Source of the DNA: Azoamicus viridis
GTDB lineage: Bacteria; Pseudomonadota; Gammaproteobacteria; UBA6186; Azoamicaceae
Assembly: GCA_043390165.1 (NCBI GenBank)
Contig: DAWERM010000001.1
Location: forward strand, 248,001-312,000
DNA length: 64,000 nucleotides
Direction: 5' to 3'
The position numbers and the translations under genes are program-made. The notes beneath the pieces are model-generated. The model saw nothing but the letters and a program-made list of their open reading frames with translations, was not told the origin of the DNA and did not search any database. Each line of letters begins with the position of its first letter. The first letter of the stretch is position 1. Positions 46,113 to 55,872 of the stretch are shown here, in pieces.

Positions 46113-47103
46113 ATAAATTTCTAACCTTATAAAAATAAGACACACTTCTATTCCACTCTCTGCTTTTTTTAACTGGAAACATGGATGAATATTTTCCAGA
46201 TTGAAATAAAGATTTACTAACATTCGACGATCCTGTTATTACAACATAATCAACAATCTCAACATTATCAGAAATTTTAGACCCACCACCTATTAAACAA
46301 TTACTCCCTATAACTGTACTTCCACCTATACCTGTGCACCCAGCTATTGCTGTAAAATTACCAATAACAACATTATGTCCAATTTGAACATGATTATCTA
46401 TAATTACATTATCTCCAATAATAGTATCATCTAACATCCCTCTATCAATAGATGTATTACTTCCAATATCAACAAAATTACCTACCTTAACGCCACCTAG
46501 ATGCGGAATTTTTATCCAACCATCCATGCTTTTAATAAATCCAAATCCATCAGAACCTAATGTAGAATTAGCATTTATAATACAATTATTGCCCAATTTA
46601 ACTCCATCATACAAAACAACACTAGAATTTAAATAACAATTTTTTCCAATAATGCAATTATTTCCTATAAAAACTCCAGATTGTATATTAGTTCCAGAAC
46701 TAATGATAACATTATCACCAATTACACAATCTTCTCCTATACTTACATCAAACTCAACTTCTACAAAATTTCCAAACACCACAGAATTACAAATTTTCTT
46801 ACTTTTAATACAACAATTACTAAATAAATTCATAATCTTTACCAATGCAAATTTAGGATCATCAACAACCAAACAATCAATCTTAAAATAGGAAATATGT
46901 TCAAATTTTACTATAACAGCAGTAGCTTTAATGTTGTATAAATTTTTTAAATATCTATTATTATAAAAAAACGTCAAATCCCCAAAATTGGATGAAAGCA
47001 AAGACTTAAGTCCAAAAACTTTTTTATCAAAATTATCTGATAAAACTTTAGATCCAATTAAATCAGAAATTTCTTTTAATGTATATCCTCTATCAAATTT
47101 CAT
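46102..47103 (-). CDS. lpxD: UDP-3-O-acylglucosamine N-acyltransferase LpxD
   Basis: 333 residues (E. coli 341). The N-terminal uridine-binding domain (YTLKEISDLIGSKV, then LTFFYNNRYLKNL) is followed by a left-handed beta-helix of hexapeptide repeats (for example IGDNVIIDNHVQIGHNVVIGNFTAIAG), with the catalytic His in DNHVQIGHN, and a C-terminal helix. LpxD adds the second acyl chain in lipid A synthesis, so the symbiont probably still builds some lipopolysaccharide. It lies 36 bases after bamA; skp, rseP, fabZ and lpxA are absent from this locus. Confidence 0.96.
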   Translation of the reverse strand: MKFDRGYTLKEISDLIGSKVLSDNFDKKVFGLKSLLSSNFGDLTFFYNNRYLKNLYNIKATAVIVKFEHISYFKIDCLVVDDPKFALVKIMNLFSNCCIKSKKICNSVVFGNFVEVEFDVSIGEDCVIGDNVIISSGTNIQSGVFIGNNCIIGKNCYLNSSVVLYDGVKLGNNCIINANSTLGSDGFGFIKSMDGWIKIPHLGGVKVGNFVDIGSNTSIDRGMLDDTIIGDNVIIDNHVQIGHNVVIGNFTAIAGCTGIGGSTVIGSNCLIGGGSKISDNVEIVDYVVITGSSNVSKSLFQSGKYSSMFPVKKSREWNRSVSYFYKVRNLFKR

Positions 47104-47139
47104 AAAAACAAAAAATATTTTTTTAACAACTAGTAATAA

Positions 47140-49461
47140 TTATGCCATTTGCATACCTAAATTAAAATAGAATATACTTCTCTTATCTGTCTTTTTTATA
47201 TTTAATGGATAAGCAACAGATAATTCAAATGGTATACCAAAAGAAGTATTCCAGATAAGAGATAATCCAACAGAATATCTCAAAGAAGTAGATACTTGTA
47301 AAAATTTATCATTTTTATGTTTTTTCTCTGTAATAGTATTATAAACTTGACCAGAATCTATAAAAATAGATGTTCTTATAGTTCTTTCATCATAAAAAAT
47401 AGGCACTGGAAAAAATAGCGACATTTTAACATTAATCAAAAAATTTCCACCAAAATTCTCACCATTTGAATCTCTAGGACCTAATGTTTTATCTTTAAAT
47501 CCCCTAACATTATTAATTCCTCTAATAAAAAAATTTTTAAAAAATGGATAACTAGAAGTACTGCCATATTTATTGCCATATCCCAAATAAGAAGTTATAT
47601 TAAATACGTAATCGCAAGAAAGCTGCCTATAATAATTTAAATCATAATTCAAAACATAATATCTAATAGAAGATCCTGGTATAGAAACTTTAGCTGATAA
47701 ATGTTGATAAATTCCATAATTAGGAAAAATAAATTTATCCAACGAATTATAAGTAAAAACAAAATTAAAATAATATTCTTTAAAATCTAATCCCTCTTTT
47801 GAAACAAAATCCTTCACTTCAATCGGAGCTACATCTTCATGCATTTTTAACCTAGTCATATCACAACCAAATCCAAAATTAATTTTTTTATATTTTCCAA
47901 CTTTAAAAGAATAATATAAACTTGCACCAAAAGTACTAGATGCATGATCAAAATTTCCAGAATTTTTACCTAACTGCTCAGATTTATAGTTTACATTATA
48001 ACCAACACCAATGCCAGTATGAGTAAAATACGGATCAAAATAACCAAAAGTATATTCAGACTGTAATTTATTACTATTAATGTTAAATATAATATCTCTA
48101 CCACTACCTAAAAAATTTGATAACTCAGCTCCAATACTCAAAACTAAACCATCTCCATAACTATAAGAACATCCTATCAAAAACTTAGTAGTCTTTTGCT
48201 CATCTATTTTATAAACTACATCAACTTTCTTATTATCAATGAAATCATACACGTATTCTATACTAACGTTTGAAGCTAAACCATTTCTAATTATTTCTTC
48301 TCTACCAAAATTTATTTCATCATAAGAAACTAAACTTCCCTCTATTTGAGGAACATACCTTCTCAAAACATTATCAGATGTAAGAAAATTACCAACAAAA
48401 TTTATACTTTTAACCATTAACTTTGAAGGCTTATTAAAAGAAAACTCAATGATTATTTCATCTTTACCTGTATCCGTTAACCCTATATCTACAGTAGAAT
48501 TAATATAATTTACACTAATAAAATAATCTTTCACTGCTCGTTTAGCATTCAATAATTTTCTATTACAAAATATATCATCAACATTTATATGAGAATTAAC
48601 TATATTTTTAACTTTCTCTATAAGAAAAACATCATCACAAACAAAATTAATATCTCCTATCTTATACTTCTTACCCTCATGCAAAGTTAATAAAATAGAA
48701 ATACCTTTTTTATCATGAGAAAAAAACGATCTAACAGAATCTACCCTAAAATGAATATATCCTCTATCCAAATAGTAAGCTCTTAAATCTTCTAAATCTG
48801 CTATAAGCTTACCTTTAATGTAATTATCATCATTGGAAAACCATGACATCCAATTAGTTTTAGAATGTGACAACAAACTTAATATTTTATTTTCTCTAAA
48901 CGCTTCATTACCTAACACTTTTATTTCTTTTATTTTCTGTACTTTATATTTATAAACATTAATAAAAATGTCTACAAACTTAGAACATGTACTAAACTTA
49001 GGACGAATATCAACAACAACATCATACCTTCCATTATTTATATAATATTGTTCCAAATTTTGTCTGAATAATTCCAAAAAGAAAAAATTATACCTCTCAC
49101 CGATTTTTATATTATTCTCATTAAGAACAAAATCTATATAATCTTTATTCTTGTCTCCATAAACTTTTATATCACTAATATGCTGTCTTTCCTTCAAAAC
49201 CAAATTCAAATCAAAATTATTACTAAAAATAGTAACACTATCATAAAATCCAGAAGCATATAAACAATTAACAATTCCATCTTCAGTTGCATTACGACTT
49301 TTTAATTCACTTTGCAACATATAAATAACATCTTTTTCAGAAGTAAAATACAAACCACTTATGTTAATATTTTCAACTAAAAAGTCTTTAGCAAATAAAA
49401 ACACACCATTAAAACAAAAATTTAAAACAAACAAAATACTTAAAAAAAAATTATAATTCAT
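47140..49461 (-). CDS. bamA: outer-membrane protein assembly factor BamA
   Basis: 773 residues (E. coli 810): a signal peptide (about 1-25), five POTRA domains, then a 16-strand barrel with the conserved loop-6 motif in NNVRGFKDKTLGPRDSNG (VRGF). The final strand ends FNLGMQM with an aromatic two residues earlier. BamA inserts beta-barrel proteins into the outer membrane, so an outer membrane with barrels is retained. The leader contains four AAAAAC units and no clear ribosome-binding site. It is followed by lpxD. Confidence 0.97.
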   Translation of the reverse strand: MNYNFFLSILFVLNFCFNGVFLFAKDFLVENINISGLYFTSEKDVIYMLQSELKSRNATEDGIVNCLYASGFYDSVTIFSNNFDLNLVLKERQHISDIKVYGDKNKDYIDFVLNENNIKIGERYNFFFLELFRQNLEQYYINNGRYDVVVDIRPKFSTCSKFVDIFINVYKYKVQKIKEIKVLGNEAFRENKILSLLSHSKTNWMSWFSNDDNYIKGKLIADLEDLRAYYLDRGYIHFRVDSVRSFFSHDKKGISILLTLHEGKKYKIGDINFVCDDVFLIEKVKNIVNSHINVDDIFCNRKLLNAKRAVKDYFISVNYINSTVDIGLTDTGKDEIIIEFSFNKPSKLMVKSINFVGNFLTSDNVLRRYVPQIEGSLVSYDEINFGREEIIRNGLASNVSIEYVYDFIDNKKVDVVYKIDEQKTTKFLIGCSYSYGDGLVLSIGAELSNFLGSGRDIIFNINSNKLQSEYTFGYFDPYFTHTGIGVGYNVNYKSEQLGKNSGNFDHASSTFGASLYYSFKVGKYKKINFGFGCDMTRLKMHEDVAPIEVKDFVSKEGLDFKEYYFNFVFTYNSLDKFIFPNYGIYQHLSAKVSIPGSSIRYYVLNYDLNYYRQLSCDYVFNITSYLGYGNKYGSTSSYPFFKNFFIRGINNVRGFKDKTLGPRDSNGENFGGNFLINVKMSLFFPVPIFYDERTIRTSIFIDSGQVYNTITEKKHKNDKFLQVSTSLRYSVGLSLIWNTSFGIPFELSVAYPLNIKKTDKRSIFYFNLGMQMA

Positions 49462-49476
49462 ACATAAAATAAAAAT

Positions 49477-49500
49477 AAAAACAAAAACAAAAACAAAAAC
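49477..49500. repeat. AAAAAC microsatellite in the bamA leader
   Basis: Four perfect copies of the six-base unit AAAAAC, preceded by one AAAAAT, lie between the yadH-like stop and the bamA start, 16-39 bases before the bamA ATG. Changes in copy number could alter bamA translation, though they may be neutral slippage products. Confidence 0.8.
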
Positions 49501-49502
49501 CT

Positions 49503-50276
49503 CTATTTTTTAATATTGTATCCAATACGTAATAAATACCAACAAAATAGATACAAAAATATTATTAAAATAATCACCATAAAAAAAGAAACATTAAAGT
49601 CAGCTTCACTAATACCCAATATAACATATCTAAATATATTAACTACATAAAAAATAGGATTTAAATATACAAAATATTTAAATGAACTAGGTAACATATT
49701 AATAGTATAAAAAATTCCGCTTAAATATATCAATGGAGTTAAAATAAAAGTTGGAACAATACTAATATCATCAATTTTTTTTGCAAAAATACCATTTAAT
49801 AATCCAGCTAAAGAAAACAATACCGATGTAGAAAATACCACTAAAATCATATAATAAAAATTATAAAAATAAAACCTAGCAAACAAAACAGAAATACAGA
49901 CCACAAAAAAACACACAATAGTTGCCCGTAAAACTCCACCAAAAACATAACCTAAAATAATAACACTATTATAAGTAGGGGATACCAACAATTCTTCTAT
50001 GTTTCTCTGGAATCTAGCTGAAAAAAAAGATGCAACCACATTTGAATAAGAACTATTAATTACAGACATCATTATCAATCCTGGAACTATATATTGAATA
50101 TAACTATAACAAAACAATTCTCCTATTTTCTTGCCTATTAAATCTCCAAAAATAATATAATATAAAACAATAGTTATTACCGATGGTAATACAGTCTGCG
50201 GCCAAATTCTTAAAATTCTGGTTAATTCTTTATTAACTATAGTAAAAAAAGAAATTAAATTTTTTTTCAAAAACAC
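49503..50276 (-). CDS. ABC-2 type transporter permease (YadH-like)
   Basis: 257 residues and six transmembrane helices. The ABC-2 pattern includes TIVNKELTRILRIWPQTVLPSVITIVLY at the start and the conserved RFQRNIEELLVSPTYNSVIILGYVFGG coupling region; LTPLIYLSGIFYTINMLP matches the YadH/drug-exporter group. With the adjacent ATPase it forms an exporter of unknown substrate (lipid, glycan or drug). The start is a GTG at 50274-50276. It is 15 bases after the ATPase gene and lies upstream of bamA. Confidence 0.88.
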   Translation of the reverse strand: MFLKKNLISFFTIVNKELTRILRIWPQTVLPSVITIVLYYIIFGDLIGKKIGELFCYSYIQYIVPGLIMMSVINSSYSNVVASFFSARFQRNIEELLVSPTYNSVIILGYVFGGVLRATIVCFFVVCISVLFARFYFYNFYYMILVVFSTSVLFSLAGLLNGIFAKKIDDISIVPTFILTPLIYLSGIFYTINMLPSSFKYFVYLNPIFYVVNIFRYVILGISEADFNVSFFMVIILIIFLYLFCWYLLRIGYNIKK

Positions 50277-50291
50277 ATCAAATACTCTACA

Positions 50292-51197
50292 TCAACTTAC
50301 CAAATTAATAAACAACTCTTCCAATTTATTATCCTTATTATTTATATTATAAATGAAAATATTATTATCTATCAATTTTTTCAACAAATCATTTAAAGAT
50401 TGTTCATTTGCAAGAACAATCTCAACAGTATTTCTATCTAAAATAGATAATTTATAATTACTAGTTTTAGACAATTGTTCAAATTTTGAAACTGAATCAA
50501 CCTCTAACGTAAAAATCTTTTTACTAATCTTTTTTAACAAACCATTTACTGTTGTTCTAATCAAAATATTACCATTATTTATTATAGCAACACCACTGCA
50601 TAAATTTTCAACTTCTTCTAAATAATGAGTAGTTAATATTATAGTAACACCGTCATTATTTAAATTCTTTAAAAAACTCCAAATCAATCTTCTAGATAAA
50701 ATATCAACACCAGCTGTAGGTTCATCTAATATTAAAATTTTAGGATTATGCATTAATGCTCTAGCTAACATAAGTCTTCGCTTCATACCACCAGATAAAC
50801 TTAAGCTAACAGAACTTCTTCTATCCCATAAATCGAAAACTGATAACAAATATTCAGCACGATTAAAAGCTAAAAATCTATTTATACCATAATATCCAGC
50901 TTGATTTAAAACTATATCTAAAACAGTTTCAAATTGATTAAAATTATATTCTTGAGGAACTAAACCTATAATAGACTTGATTTTAACAAAATCATAATCT
51001 ATATCATAATCCGAAACATAAACCTTCCCAGAAGTTTTTACAATCAAAGAAGTTAATATACCAATAACTGTAGACTTTCCAGCTCCATTTTTACCTAACA
51101 ATGCAAAGAACTCTCCATTGTTTATAGATAAAGATATATTATTTAAAGCAAAAATACCATCTTTGTACTTCTTACTTAAACCAATAATTTTAATCAT
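50292..51197 (-). CDS. ABC transporter ATP-binding protein (YadG-like)
   Basis: 301 residues with Walker A ALLGKNGAGKSTVIGILTSL, signature LSGGMKRRLMLARALMHNPKILILDEPTAGVD (Walker B included) and switch His in LTTHYLEEVENLCSG. A C-terminal accessory domain of about 80 residues follows, as in the YadG/DrrA group. It powers the ABC-2 permease encoded just downstream. The gene is 17 bases after apbE, so it may belong to the same message as suf-apbE. Substrate unknown. Confidence 0.9.
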   Translation of the reverse strand: MIKIIGLSKKYKDGIFALNNISLSINNGEFFALLGKNGAGKSTVIGILTSLIVKTSGKVYVSDYDIDYDFVKIKSIIGLVPQEYNFNQFETVLDIVLNQAGYYGINRFLAFNRAEYLLSVFDLWDRRSSVSLSLSGGMKRRLMLARALMHNPKILILDEPTAGVDILSRRLIWSFLKNLNNDGVTIILTTHYLEEVENLCSGVAIINNGNILIRTTVNGLLKKISKKIFTLEVDSVSKFEQLSKTSNYKLSILDRNTVEIVLANEQSLNDLLKKLIDNNIFIYNINNKDNKLEELFINLVS

Positions 51198-51214
51198 ATA
51201 ATCAAATACTACAC

Positions 51215-52171
51215 TTAAACAAAAACTCTAATATCATATCCAATAAAATTATCCTTAACTTTCAATAAAGTATTATAATCCATATTATAACACGCTGTTG
51301 CTAACGCATCACATATCATAGCACTATCTCCAACAACTATAACTAAATGGTACTTTTCATCAAAACAGACATCAACAGGATTAATTATATGATGATTTTC
51401 CACAGATTTTTTAAGATACCCACCAGAAGATGCTACGCTACCACTGTGCAAATAAAATACATTTCCAAAATTATTAAATAAAAAAGACAACCTATCATCC
51501 ATACTAATTTTCCATGGCATTCCATCAGGTGTCCCACCAAAAGCCCTTATATCTCCTCCAAATTCTATAATAAAATGATCTAAACCACCATGTATCAAAA
51601 CATTAGCAGCTTCATCTATTGCATATCCCTTGCCAATTCCTCCAAGATCTAACATAGTATTAATTCTATCAACCCTAACTTTATTGCCAATAACATCAAA
51701 TAACTCTAAAGAAAAATTATCCAAACTAGCTATACCACCAACAATAGGTACCATAGAATCTAAATGTAACTTAGCTATAAAATTTCCCATGCCCATATCA
51801 AAATAACCATACGTCATTCTAGTAATAACTCTTCCAAAAAATAAAACAAACATTAAATCACTAGACATAAAATTATACAGGTTAATATTACTATTTATAA
51901 TATTTAAATCAGAAGTTTTATCAAACTTAGTCATAACATGATCTATCTCACTAATTCTAAATATAGCAGCCTTTAAAATAAGCTTTCCAGAAAAAACATT
52001 ATTAACAAAAACATTTATTTTACCATAAGTACCCATCAAAAAAAACTCATGACTAACTAACTTAAACTGACAAGTTGATAAAAATCTAATTGGAATAAAA
52101 ATACTAACTATTGCCGAGCTAAACAACAATAAAACTCTAATTAAAAAATTTCTTCTAAGAAAAAACAACAT
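51215..52171 (-). CDS. apbE: FAD:protein FMN transferase ApbE (NosX-like)
   Basis: About 318 residues. An N-terminal segment FFLRRNFLIRVLLLFSSAIV resembles a twin-arginine signal, as in NosX. Family motifs include LDLGGIGKGYAIDEAANVL, FIIEFGGDIRAFGG and a C-terminal metal-binding region with DALATACYN. ApbE covalently attaches FMN to a Thr of target proteins; NosR, encoded 28 kb away, is the obvious client. I use the ATG at 52171; a TTG at 52180 is possible. It follows sufU with a few bases of overlap or gap, an unusual placement inside a suf operon. Confidence 0.94.
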   Translation of the reverse strand: MLFFLRRNFLIRVLLLFSSAIVSIFIPIRFLSTCQFKLVSHEFFLMGTYGKINVFVNNVFSGKLILKAAIFRISEIDHVMTKFDKTSDLNIINSNINLYNFMSSDLMFVLFFGRVITRMTYGYFDMGMGNFIAKLHLDSMVPIVGGIASLDNFSLELFDVIGNKVRVDRINTMLDLGGIGKGYAIDEAANVLIHGGLDHFIIEFGGDIRAFGGTPDGMPWKISMDDRLSFLFNNFGNVFYLHSGSVASSGGYLKKSVENHHIINPVDVCFDEKYHLVIVVGDSAMICDALATACYNMDYNTLLKVKDNFIGYDIRVFV

Positions 52172-52176
52172 AAAAA

Positions 52177-52593
52177 TCAAGTAACTTCATCATTTAAAGC
52201 ATGATTAAATGTATGCCAAATTAAAGTTACACATTTTACTCTAGACGGAAACTTCCTAACATTTGATAAAATACATAACTCATCCAAATCAGAACTTGTA
52301 GATCCATTCAATATCAAATCCTGAAACTTTTTAAATAATTCCATAGAACTAGTTATAGTTTTTTTCTTCATTATAATAGTCATCAAAGATGCAGAAGCAA
52401 CTGATATAGTACAACCTGACCCACTAAAAGATATACTTTCTATATTTTCCCCAACAACTTTCAAATAAAGTTCAAATGAATCTCCACATAAATGATTAAA
52501 CCCTTTAGCACTATTAGTATAATCTTGCATCACATATTTATTCCTAGGATTAGACCCATGATCAATAATCAAATCTTTATATAAATCTAACAT
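52177..52593 (-). CDS. sufU: SufU/IscU-like Fe-S assembly scaffold or sulfur acceptor
   Basis: 138 residues starting LYKDLIIDHGSNPRN, with the three conserved cysteines in the positions of the SufU/IscU fold: HLCGDSFEL, GSGCTISVAS and SRVKCVTLIWHTF. In SUF systems this protein accepts persulfide sulfur from SufS and passes it to SufBCD. It is 13 bases after sufS. The insertion between the second and third cysteines typical of SufU is present. Complete. Confidence 0.94.
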   Translation of the reverse strand: MLDLYKDLIIDHGSNPRNKYVMQDYTNSAKGFNHLCGDSFELYLKVVGENIESISFSGSGCTISVASASLMTIIMKKKTITSSMELFKKFQDLILNGSTSSDLDELCILSNVRKFPSRVKCVTLIWHTFNHALNDEVT

Positions 52594-52606
52594 AAAAAAT
52601 CCTTAA

Positions 52607-53830
52607 CTATCTAAATATCTCTTTAGCTTTCAATATAGAATTAACTAATGCATCAATTTCATCAGATACATTATAAATTCCCAAAGAAACTCTAGTCGTA
52701 GCAGAAACTCCATAAAAATTCATTAAAGGAATAGAACAATGATGCCCTGTTCTTATAGAAACTCCATAGTGATTTGCTATTGTTCCTAAATCATGCGAAT
52801 GAATACCATCAATAACAAAAGAAACAATAGCAGACCTATTCTCTGGATTACCTATTATTTTTAGTCCAGGTATTTCAGATAATCTATTATAAGCATATTC
52901 AAATAATCTTCTCTTGTAATCAAACACAAACTCTAAATCCAAACTATTTAAAAAATCAACTGCTGATCCAAATGCTATTGCATTAGCTATTGATGGTGTG
53001 CCTGCTTCAAACTTATATGGCAAATCATTCCAAAGAATTTTGGAATAACTAACATGCTTAATCATATCACCGCCACCTTGATATGGAATCATGCTATCTA
53101 AAATACTTTTTTTACCATATAAAACACCAATACCATTAGGACCATACATCTTATGAGAAGACATTGTAAAAAAATCGCAATCTAAATCTTTAACATCTAC
53201 TTTCATATGAGATAAAGACTGAGCTCCATCAATCAAAACAGGAACACCTTTTGAATGAGAAAAACTAATAATTTTTTTTATATTATTAACAGTACCTATA
53301 GCATTAGATATATGAGTTAAAGATACTATTTTAGTTTTACAACTAAATAAACTCTCTAGCACAGAATAATCTAAATCTCCACTTTCTAAAATCGGAATAA
53401 TTTTTAAAACAGCTGCAAATTCCTCACATAACAAATACCATGGAACTATATTTGAATGATGTTCCATAGCAGATATTAAAATTTCATCACCTTTTTTCAA
53501 AAGTTTTCTAACATAACTATTAGCAACTAAATTTATACCTTCTGTTGTTCCTCTAACAAAAATACACTCCCTGTAATCATTAGCATTTATATAATTTTTA
53601 ATTTTATATCGCGCTAACTCATAATGCTCAGTAGCTAATTCACTTAAATAATAAACGCCTCTATGAACATTAGCATTCATGCTAGAATAATATGAAACAA
53701 TAGAATTTATAACACAATTAGGAACCTGAGTTAAAGCAGCATTATCTAAATAAGATAACTTATTATTATTTACCAATTTATTAAATATTGGAAACTCTTT
53801 TCTTAAATTTAAAAAAAAATCATTATTCAT
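52607..53830 (-). CDS. sufS: cysteine desulfurase SufS
   Basis: 407 residues, a group II cysteine desulfurase. The segments YLDNAALTQVPNCVI, NVHRGVYYLSELAT and AMEHHSNIVPWYLL are followed by the PLP-lysine motif FTMSSHKMYGPNGIGVLYG and the active-site cysteine in RTGHHCSIPLM. It draws sulfur from cysteine for Fe-S clusters. The gene is 9 bases after sufD and upstream of sufU. Complete and of normal length. Confidence 0.97.
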   Translation of the reverse strand: MNNDFFLNLRKEFPIFNKLVNNNKLSYLDNAALTQVPNCVINSIVSYYSSMNANVHRGVYYLSELATEHYELARYKIKNYINANDYRECIFVRGTTEGINLVANSYVRKLLKKGDEILISAMEHHSNIVPWYLLCEEFAAVLKIIPILESGDLDYSVLESLFSCKTKIVSLTHISNAIGTVNNIKKIISFSHSKGVPVLIDGAQSLSHMKVDVKDLDCDFFTMSSHKMYGPNGIGVLYGKKSILDSMIPYQGGGDMIKHVSYSKILWNDLPYKFEAGTPSIANAIAFGSAVDFLNSLDLEFVFDYKRRLFEYAYNRLSEIPGLKIIGNPENRSAIVSFVIDGIHSHDLGTIANHYGVSIRTGHHCSIPLMNFYGVSATTRVSLGIYNVSDEIDALVNSILKAKEIFR

Positions 53831-53839
53831 ATATTTTTA

Positions 53840-55096
53840 TCATACAAATTTTTTATCTAATATGACATCATTAATAACACTGAGAAAATTACTTTTTTTA
53901 TCTAAAAAAATAAATAAAAAAGAATTAATTATAATACTTAAGCACTCTTTATAAGATAATCCTCTAGTCCTCATATAATACACAACATTGTCATCTACAA
54001 AACCTATAGTAGCACCATGAAAACATTTAACATCACTACTCTTAATTGATAATTCCGGCATCATAGTTGAAGAAGATCTACTTGACAACAATAAAGAGTC
54101 ACATCTTAAATTCGTAACAACTTTACTTAACCCTGAAGAAATATCAATATTACACTTAAATATACACTTTGCATCATCTTTTAATATAGACCTAAAAAAA
54201 ACATTACATACAACATTACAACATTCAGAATAAACATTCATATTTGTATCATTATATGAAGCACTATACAAAAATTTAGAAATATTAATATTTAATTTAG
54301 AATTATCTCCTAATAAATAAAAATCGAAATTATTTTTAGATATACACTCTCTAAAAGAAAAAAAATCAGTATTCAAAACACTATATTTTTCTTGCTTCAC
54401 AAGAAGAGATTTAGAAATACAGGAAGCATTATTAAAATCATTTAACCCACAATAATTTAATACAGAACCTTCATTTAAATGAATAAAACTATTATTATTC
54501 ACAAACATTTTTTTATTATCATTTAAATAATATTCAAAAATGCTAATCTCAGAATTTTTATCAACATAAATATAACTTCTTGGATTAGATATTGAATCAC
54601 TATTAAAATTACAAAAAAAATTTAAAACATATAATGGCCTGTAAATCTTTAATCCAGGTGGAATATAAATATAAACGCCATCTTTATATAAAAGATAATT
54701 TAAAATTGAAAAAAAATTAAGATTATATAAATTATACAAACTATTAATTTTATATAAAATTTTATCAAAATATTCAGACTTAGAATTAAAAATTGATAAT
54801 TTAACATTAATATCAAGATTAACAGAAGAATAATGATATCCATTAATAAAAATCACTATCTGAGAATTATCAGGAATATTGAAATGCAAATGATCTTTAT
54901 AATTAAACACATTATTTTCATATCTATATAAACAGCTTAAAGAAGTAAAATCTGCTTTCTCTAAAAAATACAAATCCTTTAAATACAACTCATTAAAATA
55001 CAAATCAATATAACTATTTAATTTTAAATACAAAAACTCATATTCTATCTTCTTATCCATAAGAGCTTTTTTTAAAAACGAAATATATTTATCCAT
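53840..55096 (-). CDS. sufD: SufD, Fe-S cluster assembly scaffold subunit
   Basis: 418 residues. The N-terminal part is poorly conserved; the middle is a beta-helix core. The C-terminal segment CFHGATIGFVDDNVVYYMRTRGLSYKECLSIII matches the SufD signature (HGAT-G-D-xLFYLRSRG). SufD pairs with SufB and the ATPase SufC as the SufBC2D scaffold. It is 12 bases after sufC. The family His in the HGAT motif is kept. Confidence 0.93.
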   Translation of the reverse strand: MDKYISFLKKALMDKKIEYEFLYLKLNSYIDLYFNELYLKDLYFLEKADFTSLSCLYRYENNVFNYKDHLHFNIPDNSQIVIFINGYHYSSVNLDINVKLSIFNSKSEYFDKILYKINSLYNLYNLNFFSILNYLLYKDGVYIYIPPGLKIYRPLYVLNFFCNFNSDSISNPRSYIYVDKNSEISIFEYYLNDNKKMFVNNNSFIHLNEGSVLNYCGLNDFNNASCISKSLLVKQEKYSVLNTDFFSFRECISKNNFDFYLLGDNSKLNINISKFLYSASYNDTNMNVYSECCNVVCNVFFRSILKDDAKCIFKCNIDISSGLSKVVTNLRCDSLLLSSRSSSTMMPELSIKSSDVKCFHGATIGFVDDNVVYYMRTRGLSYKECLSIIINSFLFIFLDKKSNFLSVINDVILDKKFV

Positions 55097-55108
55097 ACAA
55101 AAAATTAA

Positions 55109-55870
55109 TCAATTTAAAACACTACCATCTAAACTAGAATATCCCATATTTTCTACATCAAATGCTAACTCCTTTCTACCTGTTTTAACTATACTTCCAT
55201 TAAGCAAGATATGAACATAATCAACATCGATATAATTTAATATCCTATTATAATGAGTTATAATCAAAAACGCATTTTTATCAGATTTTAAAAAATTAAT
55301 TCCATTAGCAACACATCTTAATGAATCAACATCTAAACCAGAATCAACTTCATCTAATATAATAAAACTAGGATCCAGTAATAACATTTGCAAGATTTCA
55401 TTTCTTTTTTTTTCTCCACCTGAAAATCCATCATTCACAAACCGATGCAAAAACTCTTCTTTTATATCTAATTTTTTCATATAATCCTTTACTAAATCAA
55501 TAAATTCAACTGTGTCTATAGGATCAATATTTTTATACTTTCTTTTGCTATTTATAATAGTTCGTAAAAATTGAATATTAGTCAGCCCTGGTATAGATAC
55601 AGGATATTGAAAGCTCAAAAAAATACCTTTTAATGCCAATTCATCTGGAGATAAACCATTTACATTACTTCCATTATAAACAATGTCTCCACTTAAAATA
55701 TAATTATCTTGATTACCTGTTAAAATTTTTGCTAACGTACTTTTTCCAGCACCATTAGGACCCATAATTACATGAATTTCACCATGCTTTACATTCAAAT
55801 TTAAATTATTTAAAATTTTTTTATTATCAATATAAACATTCAACCCAATTATTTCCATCAAATAATTCAT
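55109..55870 (-). CDS. sufC: SufC, Fe-S assembly ATPase
   Basis: 253 residues. Walker A IMGPNGAGKSTLAKILTGNQ, signature FSGGEKKRNEILQMLLLDPSFIILDEVDSGLD (Walker B included) and the switch His in LIITHYNRIL match SufC closely. It drives conformational change in SufBC2D. It sits two bases after sufB. The start could also be the Met five codons further in; the longer form is given. Confidence 0.96.
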   Translation of the reverse strand: MNYLMEIIGLNVYIDNKKILNNLNLNVKHGEIHVIMGPNGAGKSTLAKILTGNQDNYILSGDIVYNGSNVNGLSPDELALKGIFLSFQYPVSIPGLTNIQFLRTIINSKRKYKNIDPIDTVEFIDLVKDYMKKLDIKEEFLHRFVNDGFSGGEKKRNEILQMLLLDPSFIILDEVDSGLDVDSLRCVANGINFLKSDKNAFLIITHYNRILNYIDVDYVHILLNGSIVKTGRKELAFDVENMGYSSLDGSVLN

Positions 55871-55872
55871 AA